DNA of 64,000 nt from Nematostella vectensis (taxonomy: Eukaryota; Cnidaria; Anthozoa; Actiniaria; Edwardsiidae). Each line of letters opens with the position of its first letter. The first letter of the stretch is position 1. Location of the stretch: assembly GCF_932526225.1 (NCBI RefSeq), contig NC_064043.1, positions 9,105,501 through 9,169,500 of the forward strand, given 5' to 3'. A program made the position numbers and the translations under genes. The notes beneath the pieces are model-generated. The model had not been told where the DNA came from, did not search any database, and was given only the letters and a program-made list of their open reading frames with translations. Positions 47,404 to 60,300 of this stretch are shown here, piece by piece.

Positions 47404-48295
47404 ACATTGTACCATTTTCGCCAAAGCGAAAAGGGGCTGGTCGACGGTTATTACCGGAATCTGGTCCGGATTCAGGAATGTGATTGCGTGCTTTAACACA
47501 TCCATGCCGTGTTTAACCATCGCTGGAGTGGCGGCCTTTTCGTAGAACAAGGTAAGCAGGGCAGTCACGGCAGGTGGGTGCTCCTCCAAAGAATCTGAAG
47601 CATGATATGCTGCCCAAGTAAGAGTGTCCTCAGACGTAACGGAATCATCGGTTAACTTCGAAGACGAATACTCTGCCCACTGGTCTTCCTTCTTCTTTTC
47701 CTCTGAGATGCAACTTTCTAGTTCTTCCATGCGGCAGCCAGGGGCAGAGTAGCCACTGCTAGCTGGTATCTAGTTCGACGGGAGGGACAACGGCATATTC
47801 TTCTGGTAGGTGATGTCCCGTTCCGTTTGGAGGTAGGGTCACCGGGGGACGTTCCTCGCCTTGCTTTGCGCTCATAGGTAATTGAAGCATACTAATGCCA
47901 GTGCCATGAAAAGACAAAGCCGCAGTTTTCGAGCTCGGATTGTGATCTAAATTGTCCAGAGCTCCTACAGTGAATACCCCTTTCCGCAAGCAAGCAGGAG
48001 CCACAACACCATCATCGACAAAGCGTTCACTCACGGAGGACGCAATCATGTCCTCTAGCTCTACAATACGCTGGTATGCCACTGAAACCCCAAGCTGGTA
48101 TAGTTTGGTTATAAGTGACTTGCTCCTTGTCATAGCGTGCACCGTAAAGCCGATGTACAAAGGTAATGGTGGCTCTCGTAACTTGGTATGTCGTGTCTGA
48201 CCTGTCTTAGACTTTTTTGCAGTTTCTACTTTAGCATTGAATAGAATGGCCTGGGCCACAGTTAAACATGGTTGTGATTCCTGAGCACAAGTGTT

Positions 48296-48330
48296 CTCGA
48301 TGTTTACTCGATGTTTACTCGATGTTTACT
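48296..48330. repeat. 11-bp triplication that shifts the transposon reading frame
   Basis: Three units of TGTTTACTCGA. With one unit the frame reads on into the conserved part after it; the two extra units add 22 bases and create a stop. Confidence 0.85.
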
Positions 48331-49803
48331 ACTACGTTGAGTAGCATAGCAACTAGAGATATCAGACTAGCCGGGACGGAACGCTGCTGGCAGCCATCGG
48401 AGAAGCTTCCAGAAAACTTGAACCCTTTTTAGTCAAACATATCTTTACGAATAACGGCAGCAGCCTTTGCTAGGATGGTTGCATCTTCTGAAAAGTTCCT
48501 CTCTTGCACTGCATTCTTGATTAGTTCCTGCATTGTTTTCTTGAAAACTATGAGAGTATGCTTACCAACACTTTGCCCTTGGGCTTCTGGGAAACTTTCT
48601 AGAAGATAATTTTTAAGTCTCGTTTTATTTATTTTTTTGTCCACACCCAAAGTCTGGAGGCGACTAGTGTACAACGAATGCAGGTCACTTAACCTAAATT
48701 TGCCATCAGCAGTAGCTGAATCTTTGATATATTCCGTGAGCTCAACATAGGCCTGCGATTCTTTTATTTTCTCATCTTCTCTCTCTAAGTTCTCTACTCT
48801 GTTCCTTGTAACATGGCTTCTATAACGGTTGCGTAGATCGGTCATACAGTCAAAATGGTAGATCGCATCTGCTGCCATAAGATCTTCTGCTCCAGAAATC
48901 CTGGGCAAGATTGTATGATCTTGCAATTCGGTAACCATGTGGCGGATTTTATTATTTGTGGGAAACGTTGACACTTCGTGGATATGTTTTCCTCCAGCCT
49001 GGCCACAAAGGATGCAGTTCTCTTTTTGTGTATTCCTACTTCCCGACAACCTACGAGACTTTGATCTTGAAGCTTGATCTTGATATTCATCGTCATTTTC
49101 TGGCTCTCTGTTCCTTGCTCGCTCGGATCTTTCTTTTGCTCTAACAAGCTTGGAGTTGCTAAACTGGAGATGACAGGACTTATGCCAAACTGCTGCTTTC
49201 TCAATAAGCTCCTCTGTCTGTGTGTCGGTAGGCAAATATACTACTGATGGGAGCGCATCTAATCTAGAAAACTCCGATACGTTTCTTAGAAAAGAGCCGT
49301 AAATAGCGGATATCTCATCTGTGCCTGAAAGACAAAAAACCATCGAAGCCACACGATCAACATTTCTAGTATTTACTGTAATTAACACATCAATTTCGAC
49401 GAAAAACTGATCTGGATGACTTTAGCTGACCTTAACAAGATAAAAGTGGTGTAAAATTGATCAATTATTGGTAAAAGCAACGAGAAAATCGTCAATACTT
49501 ACAGATATCGAAGATGTGACTCCTGGAGGCCGCCATTTTGAATGCCAATGGCCGTGTGGGACTGGCACTAGCAATTTTCAGCAATGCTTAAAATGATCTT
49601 TCGCTTTTTTAAAAAGATGAAAAGTATTTTTCGATGAAAAATATCGAGATTAACGGGAAAGCATACTTATTCGCATATATCGCCATTCATTTTTATTTCA
49701 GGCCTCATAAATTAATATTCAAAATATGCACCTCAGGGAGCCCAACTAATGATTTATTCGAAAATTAATTCTCATTAATTTGCTACAAAGGAATTTTTGG
49801 AAA

Positions 49804-49907
49804 GGGCACTCCTTCTTATTATGTTAGTACTACCATAAGCTATAACTGTACCAAGTTTGGTGCTTTTGTCAGTTCTGTAACGATCAAATGCTTAAGAGAC
49901 CTGACTA
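49804..49907 (-). repeat. Right terminal inverted repeat of the large transposon
   Basis: Complement of the left repeat, ending CCTGACTA at 49907. It lies about 270 bp outside the first exon of the internal gene. Confidence 0.85.
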
Positions 49908-51353
49908 TTTCTTTTTTAATCAAATAAATAATCATGAGACGGCAAAAACAAATCATGTTGAGGTAGGGGCACTTTATTTTCTATACAAGACAGAGAAATT
50001 GATGATCAACCAGCGAGCGATTTATCTTTGGAAGGAGAGTGTGGAGGGAAAATGCACTGAAATGCACAGCGTGGAGATACTGCAAAGTCATAAAAAAATC
50101 CCTCTATGTTCTTTCAGGGGTGGTCAAATTTTTATCAGAGAACTCACTCTTCTCCCCTCCCGGAAAAATTTGGTCCACTTTTTCGGATTCCGCACCCCCC
50201 CCCCCCCCCCCCCACCCCTCAAGAAAAATCAATCCTAGTTACGGACCTGGTTAGACCCCAAGGTACACTGATGGTTGAGGTCTGTTAGACCCCAAGGTAC
50301 ACTGATGGACGAGGTCTGTCTAGACCCTATGATGCGCTGATAGACGAGGTCTGTTAGACCGCAAGATGCGCGGATAGTCGCTGTCTGTCTAGACCCCGCG
50401 ATGCAATGATGGACGAGGTCTGTCTAAACCCCAAGATGCACTGACGAACGAGGTCTGTCTAGACCTTACATGCACTGATGGACGAGGTCTGTTTAGACCC
50501 ATTATGCAGTAATGGTCGAGATCTGTCTAGACCCCAAGATGCACTGATGGACGAGGTCTGTCTAGACCCAAAGATGCACTGATGGTTGAGGTCTGTCTAG
50601 AACCCAAGATGCACTGATGGTAGAGGTCGGTCTAGACCACAAGATGCAATGACGGTCGAGGTCTATTAGACCCCAAGATGCACGGATGGTCTAGGGTCTA
50701 TTAGACCCCAAGATGCAATGGCGGCCATTGACTTTAACAGATGTTTTGTTTGTTTTGTGTTGTGCTTTGTTGATTTTTTTTCTTTTCTCTATTGAGTACT
50801 CGGCTTCTTTTCTTTCGTTTCATTCACTGCGTCTCTTTTCTCACTTTACTCTCTCGTGGCGGTTTTATTTTTCTTTTCATTATTTTGTACGTCCATTACA
50901 CTTGTTAATAGAACCTTTTACAACAATGCTGAATAACTACGCATCTATGACACAGTGCCCACCAAGTTCAATAAAAAGCCGAGGCAATCCCGAGTCCGGG
51001 CGACTACTGGGAATCAATACCCATTTTCACATACACAAAACAGACATATTTTGCTGAACAGTGGTCAACATTTTATGCTGACATCTCTGTCTCTATCCGT
51101 TTTTACATGCACCTTCAATGTAGAATAAAATTATAAATCAAAAAATAAATGCCGTGATCGGACTCTGGTCACAAATGCATTTGATAAACTCTGGTCAACC
51201 GTAAAAGGCAGGAAGCTCTCGAAATCCTCAGATTATTCAGATAACTATGTTACAATAATTCATGTTAAAATAAGAGTTTACAAGTTTCCTATAAAGATCA
51301 GAGCCTTTCCAACAACTCCTGATGGCTCGTGGTGTTTGGATAGTCTTTTCAAT
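49908..51353. other. Intergenic region between the transposon and RBM26/27
   Basis: Contains a poly-C run at about 50196-50214, a tandem array at 50240-50715 (listed separately) and a pyrimidine-rich stretch to about 50900. The part nearest 51353 should be the RBM26/27 3' UTR. No gene seen. Confidence 0.5.
50240..50715. repeat. 34-35-bp minisatellite
   Basis: About 13 units of GAGGTCTGTCTAGACCCCAA followed by GATGCACTGATGG, diverged by a few bases each. It lies just after the poly-C run. Confidence 0.9.
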
Positions 51354-54300
51354 TTATCTTCGCCAAGACCGCTCCTCTTCGTCTTCTTCCTCGTCAAAGT
51401 CTTCCAGTAGTAGCGCCTCCTCCGCTTCATGGTCGACATCATGTTTTTCCTGGACAAAAACAAAGAAAGAATATCATAACAGAGTAACATGAAGGAGGAG
51501 TGGTCAGTTGCAGACCAGACTGCTTTTTCCACGAGATAGATAGTTTGTCTTAGGATCAAAGTAATATTCCATGCAGCTTCGAAGTTTGGAAAACTTTCGA
51601 GCCCAACAACATTTCGGAAATTTCAATTTTCAAACCAATTTTTCCACTCGATGCGAAATATATAGAGTGCTTGCACGCTTGCGCTGGGAAAATATATAAT
51701 TCAAATTTTATTAAAATGAAAATATTTGGACATTTTGCCAATAACAAAACATTTCTATCCTGAGCATATCAATTTACCTTTAGTTTTAATTCTCATTCTA
51801 ATTATTTTTTTGTACGATTTAATGCTTGTGTACTTTCCAAACGAATTCTTTTCCAAGAACGTTGACCGTATGGCCCCTTTAACAAAACCTGAACATCATT
51901 ATGGAAATTCCACCATACCAACTCAGTGCCAAGATCCAAAGCGAGGTCTTCATCCAGACCACCACTGCTGATGGTTGAAGAGCGATTGCGTACCCCTGGA
52001 GTGGGCGTGGCGGGGGATGCAGCAGAAGCAGCTGTCGGGCTTGAGGGTCTGTACCATGAGACATCCAGCATCTGTTCCTTCAGTCGACGTCCCTTTGCAA
52101 AGGCCTGAAGAACATGGATAAGACATTCAGTCGGCAGAAACATAAGGGAAAGATGGCAAAAAATGGAGTTACTTTTCCGCTTTACTTCCACTGAAAGCGA
52201 CACCCTAGGTCCCCAGTGACACAACGGCAGAATTTTCTTTCAAGTGCATATATAAAGCAAGAGAACACTTACATTCCAAAAGAAAGCAATGACAAATGAG
52301 TGACAGGGTGATGGTTATCAAGGTAATACAGGAAGGCTTAACTTACGATCTCGGCCTCTTTTCTTGTGCGGAAGGTAAGCACCAGAATCGATGTTTTGCT
52401 CTCATAGTCCACACGATCAACATTGCCAAACTCCTAGGAGGCGATCAACACAGCAGGTTTGCAAAAACACTCTTACATTAGTATCGAAACATCGATAATA
52501 ACGTAGGTTTCTATAACGTACTTCATGCACAGCTAAATATTATCCCACAAGGTTATACAAAACAATGCACAATCGTATTACAAAACAATGCACAATCATA
52601 CAGCACATTGGGCAAACAACCCAATATTGTTAGACTCAACAACGCTGCCTTTTTTAGTGTTCTTCCTGTGAAGAAGACAGACAGGTAAACCCCTCTGCCT
52701 AACATATTATTTTGAACTAATGACATACCATGAAGTGCTCAACGACATTTTCCTTTTGTTCTGATGTGATGTTAGCGACACTGATCTGCTTTGGTCTCTT
52801 GTCCAAAGTCGCACTCTCTCTCGTCCACACCCGTGCCCCTGCACCCCGTCCCCTTCCTCTTGCCCCCCTGCCACGCCCTCTGACATGTGCAGAAGCCCCT
52901 CGGCCCCGAGATGGCCCATCAAACAATCCAAGAGACTTAGCCTGTGGATGGAAAATCACTCAATTTAAATAACATCATCAGTTGTCGTAAATGTCTTAAT
53001 CCACGCCTGTTATTTTCGCAAGGGATTTATTGGGAAGGCACATGTGTTTTTGCATTCCCTTATCGTCCACGAATGAACCTTTCCCACCATATTTAGGAAA
53101 AACAGAATATGTATATTTTAGAATATGAATGCGATAAGAGATGGCCCTGGATCGAGCTTGCTTGCCTTGCATGAGAATAAAAGCCCACGCTATTTTAATA
53201 GCTTAAAAGCTATCGTTGCTCTGAACCTACCTCCTGTTTGAGTTCTTCCACCTTCTTTTTTAGCTCGGTCGTGTCTTCACCGTGGTGCTGGTGTGAGATC
53301 AAGTCAAGCTCCTGATCTAGGATTGCTTTCTGCGCCTGAATTACAGTATGTGAGAATTACAACAACATTCAATAACAATGAACCATAACAATCAGGGGTT
53401 TCATTAGGCATAATGGCGGAAGCGCCAGCTATTTTCCACCGAGCGCTGGCTACTTTTTTTACAGTTGAATTTGTTTGAACTAAATAGATAAAATGACTTC
53501 CACCCCCTACTTATCAATCTCCACCGCCTACTCTGAAGATGCTAACAACTATTACATTATTTTACCTTTGTTATTGTACCTTTCAAAAACGCTGTCAGTG
53601 CAAACACACAAATGGCAAAAGACAGTTTTAAGAGTGGCCACTGCTTATTGGTACTATATATTTGTAAGAATAAAGATGAGAAGTAAACTTTATTTATCTT
53701 TATTTTTCTGCATTCAGCAGATATTTGGACTCACAGTATGTTTATATATGCTCATACTCACAGTATGTTTATTATGTGCAGCCAACTGTCATTTGACAAT
53801 TGGCTGCACTGAAGAAAATATTTGAAAAAGTACAAACTCTATAAGCATTTATAATCAACAAACACATATGCTTTAGGGAATTTAAAAAATACTTATCTTG
53901 AAAAGCAAAGCAACCATCACGTACTATCTATGCCCTTACTCACAATTTGTCTGGCTTGTTGAGGGCTCTCCTTAGACTTGACCGTGATGGCTGCAATCTC
54001 CACTTCTTGCTTTAACCCCTCAATATTAGAGCTCAGGAGCTTTAAGGTCTGAGAAGAAACCAAGTGTTAGTGTCTGGCGAGTTGGACCTTCTATATACTT
54101 GACATGACAGTGTCTTACAACCCCAGCTTAAAGACAGCAGCATATTTCAAATCAAAACCTACCTTCATGATGGCACTTTTCTCGTTTGCTGAAAGATTTT
54201 TCTTCTCCAGTTTCGAGATCAAAAGCTTTAGAGGAAACATAGCATATTTAGTGTCACCATATGTACAGTATTTAATTTTTCAGTAGGCAAGTTCCATGGT

Positions 54301-57300
54301 GGGTCCAGGATTGGTTACATGCTATCAACAGAACCACCCTTTGTATGTCTCGTCTTTGTGGGGCTCATTAAATTGAGCCATCCTTTAGAAAATCCCACAC
54401 TAAAGCTGCAAATATTTATCTACTGTACCTTCTGTTGTTGTATCTGTTTGTCCAGCAACTCTTGCTTCTGCTTTTGAATTTCAAGCTTCTTTATCATCAA
54501 GTCCTTCAAAAACAAAAATTTCAATGGTCCGATTAACGTTTTTAAGACATGTTTGATGTACTGTACTTCAAAATGATACTTAAACACAATATATATCTGA
54601 TGCATTCCCTGTATCATCCCCCTACAAAGACATGCCAACACCCACCCTCAACGCTGTACACATCCTTGACAGCTTCAACATCCTACCTGTTGCTGCTGCA
54701 GCTTAGAGTTCACAACGGGTTTGACCGTACTGGTCACCGTGGTGGATGCGGAGGGGGCTATTGCTGAAGCTGGGGTGGTAGCTGGTGCCACAGTTAAAAC
54801 CGCAGCAGAGGTTGTTACTTCGGATGTTGTTGTTATGGTGGCTGTGGTTGTTGATGACTTTGTCTCTGAAACTACTGTTTGCGGCACTGTTGAGGATTCT
54901 GTAGTTGCTGCCTCTGATGGCTTTCTGACAAACGTGGTTTTACCACTCTGGAACATGGTTGGTTTCTTGGGCTCAAAGACTTTCTAAAAGAAAAAGAATA
55001 AGGAATGTCAAGTAGGTTGTTTGGCAACCAATAAATATTTTGACAGTGGATTTGGTGAACTCGTTGCAAAAATTTTACCTAAAAGAATGTCTTAATTCCA
55101 AGTTCTTACATACTCTTGTGGTACTTCATCCTTACTTTGGACTTACCTTTGGTTCTCGTCCTGCAGAATTATCCTTTTGTTGGGGCTTGAAGAAAGAAAA
55201 GAAGCTTAGATTTCAAATCTAAACAAATTTTTATTGAATAAACAATTTGTCAAGAAAGCAAATCCTGAATTTCACATGTCTGTTGCAAAGAACATGGCTC
55301 AAGGGTAATCCAATGAAGACTGTACATTTGTGTGCAAGGTTTGTTGTCTTCTATTGAGAAGTTTTCACTGTAGAAGATCATGTGTGTGATCGGTTGGAAT
55401 TAACACTCCATAAAGATCCAACATACTTGGTATCGTGTTTGTGATTTAAAGGGATATGAAGGGCATTAACAAAAGTGCTTCAAAACATACCAAATAACAA
55501 GACAAATTGATTTTGTTTCTGTTCAAAGTACTGTAGGGGGCTTCTACTGTATCAAATAACCCCTACAATACAACAAATGTTATTGAATCCACCTTACCTG
55601 TTGATCAGGGTTGTGCCAAAAGACCCTGATAAATCTGCTCCCAAGCACAGCATCTGGACATCTGTATGCATTTCTTGCTTCAAGACTGTTGGAGAACTGG
55701 ACAAGTGCTGCTTCAGGGTCGTTGAAAGCATTAACCTATAATTGGTGCAAAATTGCAATTTAGTTAGCTTCCAACATTTGAAGCACCGGTGTTTATTAGG
55801 GTAGGCATGTACTTTTTTATTAGCTATCAGATAACATACTTCAAAAATTCATATTCTTCCAAAAGCTGATATAGCACTTTCCAAACTGACTTTTGCAGTT
55901 TCTATACTGAGGTTTTTTTTTAAAGCATTCAACTCACAACATGAATGTCTAAATTACAATACGTATCCTGTAAACCATAAAACATCAAACAAGCCGCACC
56001 TGAATATTGACAATATTCCCAAATCTCTTGAAGTACTCATTCAGTTTTGTGATATTGTTTTGGTCTCTTGGGATCTTTTTAATCTCTAAGGTATCAGAGA
56101 ACTTCCTTTTCATAGGAACATTCTTCACAGCATCTGACTGGTCAGCTGCAGCATCAGGGGCGGACCCTGGAGGTCCTATCACAACCCTTGAGGTCTCCCC
56201 TGTTGGTGGGTCTGTAGTCACTAAACAAATAATAAAAACATTGTGAAATAACATGTTGTGATATTATGAGTGGGTCCTTGTGTCGATAGACATTTATAAA
56301 ATGTAAACCATAAATTCTTGATTTTTTTCATAAGGGGGAGGGAGATTATAGCGGGTAACAATGCTCACCTCGGATTTCTTTTGTTTACAGAGAAAAGCTT
56401 ACTAACAAAATCCCCCTGAAAACAAATTGTTCTAAGAGACATTTAGGGCCAAAATACTTGTGGCAGGACATGGGAGGAGGGGGAGAGGATGTTCACTCCT
56501 TGAGTAAAGACTGATGTAGAGACTCACCTTGTACTGTAATCTGTGACTGGTCTGGGGGCACTGTTACCAGCTCTCTGGACCTTGCCGCCATATCAGGGTT
56601 GTAGGGAATGCTGCCAGGCGGCATTTGCCCAGGAATGCCTACACGCATCCAGACAGGTGGTCGATCAAACTGGGGCTGTTCAGGGTTATAGGTGTCTGAT
56701 GATGCAATTAAAAAGCAATGTCAATTCAACAGGTTTTACAGCACACATCTATAGAGAAGTCATTCTATAGTCATTCTATAACAGGTTTATAGCTTATTCT
56801 AAAACCTATTGAACAGAGGGGAGCCCTGTTGCGTAGGACATTGAACTGAAGCAGCAGTAAATCAATAGCAACTCAAATAGTTGATTTGCTGTTTTTTGTG
56901 TGTGTTTACCGTCAAATTATCTGATTTAAGATCTTAACTGTTTAACAAAAAACCACACTATAAAAGGGTAAGGACCACCCACAATCGACACCTTTTGAAT
57001 TCAAATCCGAAGTAAATATGGCTGGTGGTAACGGAACTCAAAGCGAGAAAATAAATTTCTGCAATTTGCTTATATACTGTACAATTCAGAGGCTAAAATA
57101 AAACATATTTAGAAACTTAGAGTAGACTTATACATCACATATGAAATCTAGAAGCACAAGAGGAGCTGATTCTCGCAAAAATTTGACCAAGATTTGAGTT
57201 GAATTCGAATTACGCGCCGATTACGCACCGAATCGTCCTTGTCTCCGCCATTTTTAAGAGTCCACAATATCTTTACAGCCGCTAAACACTATAGAACATG

Positions 57301-60300
57301 CATGCAATAGTCCCTCGGGATTCCGGTTGAGCTATTGAAGAATTTCAGGACGTTATACATTGATTTTCTGAAACAACTTACCTACTTACCTCGCTACACG
57401 AGAGGCCAGTTTTCGAGTTACAATGCCTCTACTGACAATCTTTAGCCGTTAACAGCAAGAATAGCAATGGAAACGAGAAATTAAGTCCTACAGTATAGCA
57501 ATTTTGCTGAAGATTTTATAATTATATCGCTCTTAAATCGTCTGTTTACAACTGCAACGAATCTGCAACGTGACTTGCGCAATGGTAGTATTTATCAATC
57601 GTGGCTTGTACAGTGTGATTCACTCATCCTTTTATTAAGTGGTTAGAACAACTTTTTTACAAAAGCTTTCTTATATTACAGGTTAACTTTCAAAGGAGGA
57701 ATTCTGCAGGGGTAGCTTATAGGCTAAAATGTAGATATTTTAGCTGCCAAGTGTGAGATTGCGAGACTGAGATCGCGTAACAGCGTGTGTAATTGTAATT
57801 AAACATATACCGGTGTTTATTGTCATTCTGCGGTATGTGAAACCCTTTTGAATATTCCTAGTAGAGTTTAAGCTATGAATTGTTGTAATTTGAAATAATT
57901 CAAGCAGGACAGAGTAAAAAATATTCCTCTCTATTCACATTGTTATTCAAAGCGCTACCGGGAGCTGTTGTCTGTTCGGAGGGTGAATGACAACTGAAGG
58001 TGACAAACGCCTGGCACAGGCCCTTTTATAGCGCGGTTTCGTGTTTAAGAACTGTTTGATAAGACCCTTGATAATATCTAGTCTAGGGTAATAAAAAGTT
58101 TTTGTATTTTGAATACTTCAATATGTAACTTATTGGTTTGGGGAATATGGTTATCTATGGATTACTTTATGGTTGAGAAATACTGTAGAGCTGGAATGGA
58201 CTAAATTTTACAAAGATTCAAGTGGATTATTAATGTTACTGAGGTAGGTCGGCATAGAAAAATCTGTAAACATCTTACCATCTGCAGGGGGATGGTAGAC
58301 AGTTGGTCTAGGCGGCATCATTGGCAGCATTTGTGGCGGTACTCCAGTGGGAGGCAACCCCATCAGTGTCTGCATGCCTGGTGGGGGAATGTTTGGGATC
58401 AGAGTCCCACTGTTAGGTGCCTCTTTCTCTGGCTGCTTCGGATCAGCTTTTGCAGAATCTCTATTTGCTGTGTCATTCTTGGGCTGTGGTGTAGGCTGTC
58501 CAAGATTTCGATGGAAGTTGTCTGGTGCTGTTACCATGACTGGAGGTATTCCAGGTAGAGGTGGTGCTCCAGGCATAAAGTGGGGGGCTCCAGAGAATGG
58601 CATCATGTTTTGCATTGGTGGTATTTCCTGGCCAACTATGACAGGATCATTTCCATGGTCAAATGGGCAGAGCTCTCCACGGATACAGAAGCCTTTCTCT
58701 GCAAGAAAAATAGGTCATACAGTTTTAAGCATTTCTTTCCCTCTCTTAAAGAAACTCTTTCATGTTAAAAGCATTTTTTTTCAATCAAATTCTTCTTGAA
58801 TAATATGAATCACATTGAAATCTTACTACCTAATTTTACTCATCACAGGCCCTAACTGTTTGTAAGGGAGGGAGGTGCTGTGAAAACGTTTGGCTGAACT
58901 CTCCCTGTCTTTTTGTTAATCCGAAAAGGCAGTGCAAGAAATGCTGGTTGATGTTGACACTGTCTGTACAAGGCCGGCTTCCTCTACTCTTCTGGAGGCT
59001 ACAAGTCAACAGGGTCCAACTATAACCATTGTAATTAATACAGGTAATAACAGTCACCTTCATAATCTCTGCATCTGTTCTTCGCTTCACGGCTAAACCG
59101 TCCCTCCTGGTATCTATCCCTATGTCCCCGAGACCTTCCAGTTCTGTTATTGTCCCTATCTCTGCCATGCCCTATTCTGTCCCACACAGGGCCCCTCCTA
59201 GTACGCCCATCTTCATCTGATCGTGAGAAGTCCCTTGGATACCGTCTATCCCTATCCCAATCTCTGTTGCCTTCCCTTGTGGTTGGGATTGGTTGGGGAC
59301 GCCCTTTGTTATCTATGTCCAAACTAGCATTTTCAGAGTCATTTTGTTTTGTATTTAGGTCTTCTTTTGCAATTTTATGATTGTCTGTCCGGATGTCTTC
59401 GTCAGCCCTGCGTTTACGTCTATCTACTGGAATTGAATTCCTATTAGGCTTGTTACTTGGATCTGTGTTTTTTCTTGTTCTACGAAAGTCTCTTTCATCA
59501 TCATCTGGAACTGAGACCTACAATGAAAGCATAATAAACTCAAATCTGCAAGGGTGGTCTCATACATCCATTAAAGTTACAAGTATATACCTACAGTATG
59601 CACACTACATATTCAAGTCATTTTACAGTTGCAAAATAGCAATAAAAACCAAGCCCAGCCAAGAAAGTAGAGATTTTCAAACTACTCAATTTTAATCCAT
59701 CTTTTTATCCCAATCCTTTATTATTTTGGCAATGACACATTAAGGTCAAAATCAGAAATTAAAATTGACCCTGAAATTTAGAGTGAGCATATTAATGGAG
59801 CAAAATTTGTTTAGCTGGTGGGGCAGACGGAGAGGAAAAAATATATATACAAAACTTAATCCTAGCAACTCCAGCTTGTGAAGTAGGCATAGTTGAAAAT
59901 ATTTATAGAAAACCAACTTCAACTACTTTAACCTGTATAGTAACCATAGTGGAAAATATATATACAAAGAACTTACTTCAACTAATTTGGCTGGTGGAGC
60001 CTCCTCTATCACAGAAACTGGTCTCGGTTTTTCTGGGACGGATGTTGATATAGTGGATGGGATGTAGGAATCGTCTTTGAGAGCCTCGAATAATACTTCC
60101 ACAAACTTGTTTGTTTCTGGAAATAATTTACGAGTTAAGTCCTTAAACACTAAAAAATACATTGGATTGCTATTTACATCTTTTTTTTTTCTTTAACTGA
60201 CTGGCATATCAACAATGTAAACATTTTTTGTTCGTACATTACAACATAGAGCTACAAACATAGTCTCACATAGTAGTCAATAACTCAGCGTTAATGTCAG

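Larger units (their letters stand above)
44125..49536 (-). pseudogene. Transposon-encoded protein with PIN/XPG-like acidic motifs and Cys-rich tail, inactivated
   Basis: Exon pieces: 49536-49503, 49324 to about 48429, about 48427-47759, 47730-47109, 47000-46532, 46165-45186, 45095-44506, 44400-44125. The N-terminal part has a CILCG then HIHEV possible zinc site. Later parts include HNPSS, LSFHGTGIS and LTENPTAFR, familiar from a repeated protein family in cnidarian and fish genomes. The 45095-44506 exon holds SHEEADTR, RTVDTDIVV and LSGCDTTSSFYGKGK. In order and spacing these resemble the EAEA, D-x-D and G-x-D acidic sites of XPG/FEN nucleases (inference). The last exon ends in a CSCKGVCTRCKC-type Cys cluster. 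Breaks seen: a stop at 48429, an 11-bp triplication at 48296-48330, a frame change near 47750, a 101-bp tandem duplication at 47202-47403 with a stop in one copy, and a frameshift near 46836. The last three exons are still open. Confidence 0.8.
43359..49907. mobile_element. Large DNA transposon (about 6.5 kb) with terminal inverted repeats, possibly Academ-like
   Basis: Terminal inverted repeats of about 105-115 bp lie at 43359-43472 and 49804-49907. Both start TAGTCAGGTCTCTTA and share GATCGTTACAG, GACAAAAGCACCAAA and TTGGTACA. They enclose one multi-exon gene on the minus strand (44125-49536), now broken. TTT on both sides may be a 3-bp target duplication but is uninformative. The gene has no DDE or RT signature. 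It has a PIN/XPG-type acidic pattern and a Cys-rich C-terminus. From memory, the Academ superfamily (3-4 bp duplications, XPG-like nuclease in one lineage) is the best fit. That assignment is inference. Confidence 0.8.
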
